Below are positions 58,035 to 64,000 of a DNA stretch of 64,000 nt, piece by piece. Source of the DNA: Streptomyces pyxinicus. GTDB taxonomy: Bacteria > Actinomycetota > Actinomycetes > Streptomycetales > Streptomycetaceae. The stretch is taken from positions 1 through 64,000 of the forward strand of contig NZ_JANUGP010000031.1 of assembly GCF_024753135.1 (NCBI RefSeq), in the 5' to 3' direction. Position 1 is the stretch's first letter. Each line of letters begins with the position of its first letter. The position numbers were made by a program, and so were the translations under genes. Below the pieces are notes generated by a model that did no database searches, was not told where the DNA came from, and saw only the letters and a list, made by a program, of their open reading frames with translations.

Positions 58035-60203
58035 TCAGCCGCGCTGCCCCGCGGAATCCCGGGCCACGGTGTCCCGGTCCCCGAGGGCCGGTCCGGAGCC
58101 CGCTACCGGGTTCTTCGCCCGGTCAGCATGCCCCGGCCACCAGGCGGCGTGGCCGATCAGGGCGGTCAGGCTCGGAGTGAAGAACATCGCCATGACGAAC
58201 GCGGCGACCGCGATGCCGAAGGAGACCGCGAAACCCATCTCCGTGAGCAGCGCGTTGCCCGCGAGCATCATGGTGGCGAAGGTCGCGGCCAGGATGAACC
58301 CGGCCGCCGCCACGGTCGGTCCGGCGTGCCGCACGGCCATGCCGGCCGCCTCGCGCGGCTCCCGGCCCTCCCGGGCCTCCTCGCGGAGCCGGGCGATCAT
58401 GAGGATGTTGTAGTCGGTGCCGATGGCGACCACGAAGAGATACATGATCACCGGGAGCATGAACATCAGGCCCGAATGACCCTGCCCCGCCTGGAAGATC
58501 CACACGGTGGCGCCGAGGGTGGCTCCGAAGCCGAGGCCCACGGAGGCGATCAGGTACCAGGGGGCGACCACGCTGCGCAGCAGCAGCCCCAGGATGACCA
58601 TGATCAGTACGGCCGCGACGGGGAAGACGGTGCGGTAGTCGTGGTTGACCGCCGTGTCGATGTCCTTGTAGATCGCGGACATGCCGCCGACCAGTGCCTC
58701 GGTGCCGGGGGGCGCGTCGGAGTGCGCGACGTCGCGGACCCGCTGAACCGTGTCGATCGCCTTGTCCGTCGACGCCTCGTCCTTGAGCGTGACCGTGAAG
58801 TCGGCGGTGGTGCCGGTCTTGTCGACCTGGGTGAGCCGGGCGTTCGCCACTCCCTCCACGGCCCCGAGCTTGCGTGCGTAGTCCCCGAAGCCGGCCTTGT
58901 CCAGGGGCTTGCCGCCGGTGCTGGACAGGTAGACGTCGGTGGGCGCGGCGGCACCGGCCGAGTACGCCCGCTGCATCCGGTCCTGGACGACCATGGACTC
59001 CTTGGTCTTGGGCATGGAGCCCGACGCCAGGTCGAACGTGGCGTTGAAGCCGAAGGTGCCGACGGACAGCCCGACCAGCACGAGCCCGGAGAGCGCCGCC
59101 GTCAGGGCCGGGCGGCGCCGCACCCCGCGACCGAGGGCCGCGAAGCGGGCGTTCTCCGGTTCCCGCTGCCAGGACTTGGAGGGCCAGAAGACCTTCGGGC
59201 CGATGAGGGACACCACGGCCGGGATGAGGGTGAGGCCCGCGACCAGGGTGGCCGCCACGGCGATGGCGAGCGCGGGGCCCATCTGCTTGAGGAAGCCCAG
59301 CGTGGACAGCACCAGCGCCAGGAACGCGATGATGACCGCGCCGGCCGCGGAGGCGATGGCCTCGCCGACCCGGCCGACCGCGTTCACCATGGCGAGCTTC
59401 GGTTCGTCACCGGCGCGCAGGCGTTCGCGGTAGCGGAAGATCAGGAAGAGGAAGTAGTCCGTTCCCACGCCGAACAGGACGACGATGAGGATGGACGAGA
59501 TCGAGCTGTTGGCCTGGAGGTCGAACAGCTTGGTGGCGTACGCGATGAGCCCGTTGGCGATGGCGGACACCAGGCCGATCAGGATCAGCGGCAGGACGGC
59601 CAGGATCGGCGCCCGGAAGATGATCAGCAGGGTCACCAGGATGATGGCGAAGGTGCCGATCCCGATGAGGGCCTGTCCGCGCTTGGAGGAGTCCTCCTGG
59701 TCGAGGGCCTGCGCGGCGGAGCCGCCGAGCCTGACCTCCAGGTGGGTGCCCTTGGCCAGGCCCTTGACCTCCTGGCGCAACTCCTTGGCCGCGTCGGACT
59801 GTTCGGGCTGGCCGGCCTTCTTGCTGTCCATCTGCACCAGGGTCAGGTCGTACCTGCCGTCCTTGGACGGCTGGCCGGGGACGACCTTCTGCACCTGGTC
59901 GATGTGCTTCTCGCCCAGTCGGGCGGTGATCCGGGCGACGTCCTTCTTGTCGGCGGCGGTCAGCCGGCCGCCGTCGGTGCGCTGGTAGAGCGCGATGGCG
60001 GAGGGGGTGAAGGCGCTGGGGAAAGCCTTCTCCTGGAGCTGTGCCGCCTTGATGGACTCGTAACTCTTCGGCAGGAAGCTGCTCTCGTCGCTGTTCGAGG
60101 GCAGACTCGGGGCGGTGGCGACGATCGCCACCGCGGCGATCAGCCAAGCGACGATCGTCCAGACGGGATGTCGGACGACGGTGTTGCCTATTCGTCGGAA
60201 CAT
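58035..60203 (-). CDS. MMPL/RND-family transporter
   Basis: The 722-residue transporter has 12 helices: one near residues 14-32, a large outer loop, helices ~180-340, a cytoplasmic loop, a second outer loop and helices ~530-690. Signature motifs are GVGTDYFLFLIFRYRERL (helix 4, residues ~252-269) and VAIGTDYNILMIARLREEAREG in the second half; the Asp-Tyr pairs carry proton flow. It should export lipids or lipophilic compounds. AGGAGGACC is 9 bases before the ATG. Confidence 0.9.
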   Translation of the reverse strand: MFRRIGNTVVRHPVWTIVAWLIAAVAIVATAPSLPSNSDESSFLPKSYESIKAAQLQEKAFPSAFTPSAIALYQRTDGGRLTAADKKDVARITARLGEKHIDQVQKVVPGQPSKDGRYDLTLVQMDSKKAGQPEQSDAAKELRQEVKGLAKGTHLEVRLGGSAAQALDQEDSSKRGQALIGIGTFAIILVTLLIIFRAPILAVLPLILIGLVSAIANGLIAYATKLFDLQANSSISSILIVVLFGVGTDYFLFLIFRYRERLRAGDEPKLAMVNAVGRVGEAIASAAGAVIIAFLALVLSTLGFLKQMGPALAIAVAATLVAGLTLIPAVVSLIGPKVFWPSKSWQREPENARFAALGRGVRRRPALTAALSGLVLVGLSVGTFGFNATFDLASGSMPKTKESMVVQDRMQRAYSAGAAAPTDVYLSSTGGKPLDKAGFGDYARKLGAVEGVANARLTQVDKTGTTADFTVTLKDEASTDKAIDTVQRVRDVAHSDAPPGTEALVGGMSAIYKDIDTAVNHDYRTVFPVAAVLIMVILGLLLRSVVAPWYLIASVGLGFGATLGATVWIFQAGQGHSGLMFMLPVIMYLFVVAIGTDYNILMIARLREEAREGREPREAAGMAVRHAGPTVAAAGFILAATFATMMLAGNALLTEMGFAVSFGIAVAAFVMAMFFTPSLTALIGHAAWWPGHADRAKNPVAGSGPALGDRDTVARDSAGQRG

Positions 60204-60510
60204 GCGGAAGGTCCTCCTGGGCAGGAAGATCACCGCAGCCCGGGGAGCGGTTCCCTGGCATCGGCGACCCCGGCCGGCACGCGGTGCGGTCCGGCCGAAC
60301 GGTTGTCTTGCGCCACATCGTAGTGACCGCACATCAACGGCGCGGAGGCGGAGGTGACTTGTGACGTGCGCGTGTCGCGGGACATGGCGGCCGCTTCGCA
60401 CACACACCCGCCCTCTCAGGCCAAGACGAGGCATCCCCGGGCTGAACCAAGTGGAAACAGGTCTACCGGCCCGTATGATCCGGGTGTCGGGCACCCCGAA
60501 TGGAGGACTT

Positions 60511-61236
60511 ATGCCTGAGAACACTTCGTCCGCCACCGAGTTGACATCCCAGTATGTCCATCAGGTGGCCGGTGATCTCGAACAGAACGTCAAGGAACAG
60601 GACCGCGTCAGCGGCGACATCGCAGCGCTGCAAGAGCAGTTGGCGACCCTGCAGCGCGATCACACCATCCTGGTGAGCATGCAGCAGGCCCTCGGTGTGG
60701 CGACCACGGCCGGCGCGGTCACCGAGCCGGCCGTGCCGGCTCCCCGCAAGAAGAGCGCCACAGCGTCCACGCGCTCGGCTCCGGAGACCGGCAAGCGCCG
60801 GGGCGGCAAGGCGTCCGCCGCCTCCGGCACCGGGAAGCCGGCCGCCAAGAAGACCGCGACCAGGACGGTGGCCAAGGCCTCGGCTAAGACCAGCGCCGGG
60901 AGCGGTGCCAAGGCCGGCGCCGACGCCGACACCAAGCCGGCCGCCGGCAAGGCCGCTTCCCCGGCCGCCCAGCCCACTCTCGTCGAACTCGTCCGCGGGC
61001 ACCTCGCCCAGCAGAGCGAACCCCGCTCCGCGGCCGAGGTCGCCGAGGCGCTGACCAAGGCCCACCCGGACCGGGAGATCCAGACCAAGGTCATCCGCAC
61101 CACCCTGGAGAACCTGGTCGCCCGGAACAGTGCCCAACGCACCAAGCAGGGCACGTCCGTCTTCTACACCGTCCCCGACACGAAGCGGTCGGAGCAGGCC
61201 GAGGACGGCAAGGCGGCGGAGTCTCCCGCCGGTTGA
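60511..61236 (+). CDS. Lys/Ala-rich protein with coiled coil and winged-helix-like end
   Basis: The 241-residue protein has a coiled coil (~15-60, QYVHQVAGDLEQNVKEQDRVSG), then a low-complexity basic region of K/A/S/T repeats (~75-150), like the tail of HupS or histone H1, then a globular domain (~155-225, LVELVRGHLAQQSEPRSAAEVAEALTKAHPD and KVIRTTLENLVARNSAQRT) resembling a winged helix. It may bind nucleic acid. GGAGG precedes the ATG at 60511. The name of the family is not known to me. Confidence 0.68.
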   Translation: MPENTSSATELTSQYVHQVAGDLEQNVKEQDRVSGDIAALQEQLATLQRDHTILVSMQQALGVATTAGAVTEPAVPAPRKKSATASTRSAPETGKRRGGKASAASGTGKPAAKKTATRTVAKASAKTSAGSGAKAGADADTKPAAGKAASPAAQPTLVELVRGHLAQQSEPRSAAEVAEALTKAHPDREIQTKVIRTTLENLVARNSAQRTKQGTSVFYTVPDTKRSEQAEDGKAAESPAG

Positions 61237-61270
61237 CCGACACGATGTCGTCCACTTCCCCCGCCGGGCG

Positions 61271-61293
61271 CGCCCCGCACGGTCCGCGGGGCG
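61271..61293. terminator. Hairpin terminator between convergent genes
   Basis: CGCCCCGC (61271-61278) pairs with GCGGGGCG (61286-61293), loop 7. A longer outer pairing, TGACCGAC (61234-61241) with GTCGGTCA (61325-61332), joins both stop-codon regions. Confidence 0.65.
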
Positions 61294-61329
61294 AGTGGCC
61301 GCACACGCGCCGAGGGACGCGTGGGTCGG

Positions 61330-62520
61330 TCAGCGGACCTGGCCGGGCGGACGACGGGGCCCCGGGCGGGCGACACCGACCAGCGCCGCGAAGGCGGACA
61401 CGCCGACCGCCAGCGGCAAGGAGCGGGGGGCGAGCGGGCCGGCGAGGGCCGCTCCCGCCGCGAAGCCGGTGATCTTCAGGCTGGCACCGGTGGTGAAGAC
61501 CTGGCCGCGCAGCCGCTCCGGCGCCTCCCGGTGCCGTATCGCGAACAGCGCGGTGAGCTGCGGGCCTTCGCCGATGCCGGCGACGACGAGGGCGGCCACG
61601 AGTGCGACCGGGCGGCCCAGTGCCGCCAGTGCCGCCGCGCCGGACTGCAGCAGGGCACCGGCCCGGACGATCGTGTCGGGGGCCAGGGCGCGCGGGAACC
61701 GCGCCAGGACGGCGTTGGCCGCGAGGGCGGCGCCCGCGGTGCAGGACGTCAGCAGCACGGCCCGGCCGGCCCCGCCGAGGAGCCGCTCGCCCAGTACCGG
61801 CAGGCAGGCGGTCAGCATCCCCTGGGCCGCGCAGCACAGGACGGAGGTCAGGGTCGCCTCGGCCAGCCGCCTGTTGCGGACGACGGTCCGCAGGCCCGCG
61901 GTGAGGTCGTCGAGGAGCGAGGAGGCCTTGCGGGTGTCCCGGCGCCCTGCGGTCGGGGTGCCCCCGGGCATCCGCCATGCCAGGGGTACCGCGCAGCCGA
62001 CCAGCAGGGCCGCCGCTACCACGGCCGCCGGTGCGCCGCGGAGTTGCGCGGCGCCGCCCGCGAGCGCCGGGCCGGTGAGGCTCGCCGCGGCGAAGGTCGC
62101 GGCGTCGAGCGCGTTGGCGCGGGGCAGCCGGCGGGCATCGGTCACGACGTGGGGCAGCCGGGCCGTCCAGCCGCCCGAGAGCGCCGGTCCGAACAGTCCG
62201 GTCAGCACGGCGACCGGGACGACGAGGGAGAAGGGCAGCCGGCCGAGGCAGCCGAGGATCGCGGCGAGGCCGCCGGCGTAGAGGGCGAGTGCCGCCGCCA
62301 GCAGCCGGCCGGGGTGTTCCGCCCGGTCGAGCAGGGCGCCCAGCACCGGGCCGCCCGCGGCAGCGGCCGCCGTGATCCCGGCCAGCAGCGAGGAGGCCTG
62401 CGCGGCGGAACCGGCGAGCGCGAACCCGGCCAGCAGCAGGGCCGGTCCGGACATCTCGTCACCGGCGCGGGCGACCGTCGCGCCGAGGAGATAGACCCCG
62501 AGGGGGTGACGTCTCCGCAC
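61330..62520 (-). CDS. MFS transporter
   Basis: The 396-residue protein has ~12 helices, starting VRRRHPLGVYLLGATVARAGDEMSGPALLLAGF, which fits the NreB/enterobactin-like MFS branch. The mid-loop is basic (GRRDTRKASSLLDDLTAGLRTVVRNRRL). The start is uncertain: GTG at 62520 fits the first helix, but a TTG at 62547 is also open and would overlap the divergent gene's ATG. Substrate unknown. Confidence 0.78.
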   Translation of the reverse strand: MRRRHPLGVYLLGATVARAGDEMSGPALLLAGFALAGSAAQASSLLAGITAAAAAGGPVLGALLDRAEHPGRLLAAALALYAGGLAAILGCLGRLPFSLVVPVAVLTGLFGPALSGGWTARLPHVVTDARRLPRANALDAATFAAASLTGPALAGGAAQLRGAPAAVVAAALLVGCAVPLAWRMPGGTPTAGRRDTRKASSLLDDLTAGLRTVVRNRRLAEATLTSVLCCAAQGMLTACLPVLGERLLGGAGRAVLLTSCTAGAALAANAVLARFPRALAPDTIVRAGALLQSGAAALAALGRPVALVAALVVAGIGEGPQLTALFAIRHREAPERLRGQVFTTGASLKITGFAAGAALAGPLAPRSLPLAVGVSAFAALVGVARPGPRRPPGQVR

Positions 62521-62546
62521 CGGCGAGACGGTACGGAGGTAACTCA

Positions 62547-63164
62547 ATGGTGCGCAATATGCGTTACATTCGGCGGGTGTCCTACGACGACCCGGCCACC
62601 CGGCACTCCGTCCTGACGACGGCCCGCCGCACCGCCGCCCTCGTGAACGCCCTCTCCGGGGAGTGCCCCGAGCCCGACGAGGTGTCCGGCGTGCTGCGCG
62701 CGTACGGCGAGCCGGAGCCCCTGCGGCTCGACACCGGCGACGTCTCGGGGATGCGCGCGGTCGCCGCGCTGCTGCGGGAAGTGTTCGCCGCCGAGGACGC
62801 CGGGCAGGCCGCGGGTGTCCTCAACCGCCTGCTGCGGGACGGCACCGGTCCGCTCCGGCTGACCTCGCACGGCGGGGACAGCCCCTGGCATCCGCATCTC
62901 GACCGCGATGACGACGCGCCCTGGGACGAGTGGTTCCTCGCCTCCTCCTGCATGGCGCTGACCGTCCTCGTCTGGGACCGTCAGCTGCCGCCCGGCCGCG
63001 TCTGCGCCTCCCGCGCCTGCGCGGACGTCTTCGTCACCTTGGGGCGTGGCCCCGAGCGGCGCTACTGCTCCCGCCGGTGCGCGACCCGGGAACGCGTCGC
63101 GGCGCACCGGCGTGCCGGGCAGTCGCCTCGGGATCCGGCCACCGGAACACGCCGGGACGGGTGA
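62547..63164 (+). CDS. CGNR zinc-finger / ABATE-domain transcriptional regulator
   Basis: The 205-residue protein has an ABATE-like N-domain (TARRTAALVNALSGECPEPDEVSGVL, residues ~20-130) and a C-terminal CGNR-type zinc finger: VCASRACADVFVTLGRGPERRYCSRRCATRERVAAHR, with Cys ligands in CX4C and CX3C and the pattern in which CGNR is replaced by CATR. GGAGGT precedes the ATG at 62547. It is divergent from the MFS gene and may regulate it. AT-rich DNA (TGCGCAATATGCG, about 62550-62562) lies inside its 5' end. Confidence 0.82.
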   Translation: MVRNMRYIRRVSYDDPATRHSVLTTARRTAALVNALSGECPEPDEVSGVLRAYGEPEPLRLDTGDVSGMRAVAALLREVFAAEDAGQAAGVLNRLLRDGTGPLRLTSHGGDSPWHPHLDRDDDAPWDEWFLASSCMALTVLVWDRQLPPGRVCASRACADVFVTLGRGPERRYCSRRCATRERVAAHRRAGQSPRDPATGTRRDG

Positions 63165-63755
63165 GGTGCCCCTTTTGTCGCCGTCCGTCCTCGGCGCCGC
63201 GGCCGTGTGAGACGGGGCCCGGGCACACGGTTTCCCCGCGCTCGCGCCGTCCGGCGCGCCGGTGTGGTGACGGTGACGGCGTCGCCATGACACGAGCGTG
63301 GCGGTTCGGGTGGTTATGTCGCACGCCGGGCGCGAGATCCACGCACCCCTCCCCCTGGCGAATTTCAAAGGATCTTCACGGAACGACAGCACCGCGTCCA
63401 CGACCCGCGCGGTGGCGGAAACTCGCGTTTGCACTTCGCGGGTAATCCGACACAAAGCGGCAGCAACGCCGGTGACGGATCGTGCGCATGCCCCGGCACC
63501 CCGTCATTCACCAGGGAATCTGTCGGCGGGCCGGCCGCCGCAACCGCTTGCGCGAAAAAGCGGAATTCATGATTCTGTCGAGCGAACGGTATCGCACGGC
63601 AAATCGCCCCACCAGGTTACGGTCAATTGCAGCCAACCTGGCCCGTAGCCCTACCCCGCGCTGGGGACGATGTCCTAGATTCGGCGCAGGAATTCGATCC
63701 TGAGCAAGGTTGTCACCAGCAGCTTTGGCGGTCAAAGACGATCACCGGGAGCGGA
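63165..63755. other. 591-bp intergenic region with lower GC
   Basis: Between the CGNR gene and the Crp-like gene. The stretch from about 63350 onward is clearly less GC-rich than the rest of the window (e.g. GAATTTCAAAGGATCTTCACG near 63360-63380). TTGCAG (63627) and TAGATT (63676-63681) are promoter-like but badly spaced. I find no convincing gene. Confidence 0.45.
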
Positions 63756-64000
63756 ATGGAACCCTTCTGTATCACCGAGCGTAGCCTGGCCGACGCACTC
63801 CGGGGAGCGGCCGGGAAAGGCACCATCCGGGGGACGCGGTTTCATGTCGGCCGGCGAGAACATGTCTACAATCTGGGCCAGCCCGACGCGCACATCTATC
63901 TTGTCGAGAGCGGCCAGGTCAAAACACTCACGCACACCCGTGACGGCAAACAGTGCCTGCTGTCCATACACGGTCCCGGCGACGTGTTCGGAGAGTCCAG
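63756..64000 (+). CDS. Crp/Fnr-family regulator, N-terminal part (cut by window edge)
   Basis: An ATG at 63756 with GGGAG 6 bases upstream opens a frame with no stop before the edge. The ~81 residues include DAHIYLVESGQVKTLTHT, DGKQCLLSIHGPGDVFGES, the beta-barrel of the cyclic-nucleotide-binding fold (Crp, Fnr). The DNA-binding part lies beyond the window. Codon use is less GC3-rich than neighbours, which suggests acquired DNA. Confidence 0.8.
   Translation, partial: MEPFCITERSLADALRGAAGKGTIRGTRFHVGRREHVYNLGQPDAHIYLVESGQVKTLTHTRDGKQCLLSIHGPGDVFGES

Overview
The window is high-GC DNA with strong G/C bias at third codon positions, GTG starts, leaderless genes and typical actinobacterial families (mycothiol-dependent enzyme fold, SpoIIE-type phosphatases with fused HATPase, CGNR zinc-finger protein, SPW-like membrane protein, streptogrisin-type protease). 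This points to a Streptomyces chromosome. I count 54 protein-coding loci: one is a LysR remnant, one carries a frameshift, and one is cut by the right edge. I saw no rRNA, tRNA, CRISPR array or intact insertion sequence.

Layout. (1) 1-3923: a small Ala-rich protein and two divergent MFS transporters. (2) 4372-10528: a compact RiPP (ribosomally made, modified peptide) operon. It has a promoter, an MFS exporter, an S9 peptidase, a 42-residue precursor peptide, a strong intergenic hairpin, a cobalamin-type radical SAM C-methyltransferase with a CX7CX2C cluster motif, and a DUF5825 partner. This is the best candidate for an undescribed system. (3) 10585-17860: LysR remnant, secreted serine protease, PhoD-like phosphatase, a PAS-GAF-SpoIIE-HATPase regulator and small genes. 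(4) 17945-20868: SDR, GAPDH and a GlxA-type regulator. (5) 20911-29462: a beta-glucan utilisation locus made of LacI regulator, GH3, secreted GH-A/CBM32 enzyme, DUF1996 protein and divergent GH55-like exo-beta-1,3-glucanase, with GAGAGCGCTCTC-type operators before the key units. (6) 29489-35134: a PaoABC-like molybdenum hydroxylase with its XdhC chaperone and a TetR regulator with two identical palindromes between them.

(7) 35164-47310: DoxX, a second SpoIIE-type phosphatase, then an envelope/glycan-type gene set (epimerase, two-component system, GT2, DUF2064, methyltransferase, membrane protein, Moco oxidoreductase with membrane domain, GT-C-like membrane protein). Three divergent intergenic regions here carry the same 11-bp-period direct repeat (TKACGnAnnCGYKGACG-like). 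It lies about 50 bp from leaderless-looking starts, which suggests one regulon controlled by the embedded response regulator. (8) 47318-64000: FUSC-like transporter, NCS1 permease, a frameshifted mycothiol-enzyme gene, hydrolase, quinone oxidoreductase, fatty acyl-CoA ligase, PucR regulator, MMPL transporter, a K/A-rich possible DNA-binding protein, MFS, CGNR regulator and, at the right edge, the start of a Crp/Fnr-type regulator in lower-GC DNA.

All family assignments come from reading the sequences by eye, with no database search. Starts were chosen from ribosome-binding sites, overlaps and family starts. Where these disagreed the entry says so.
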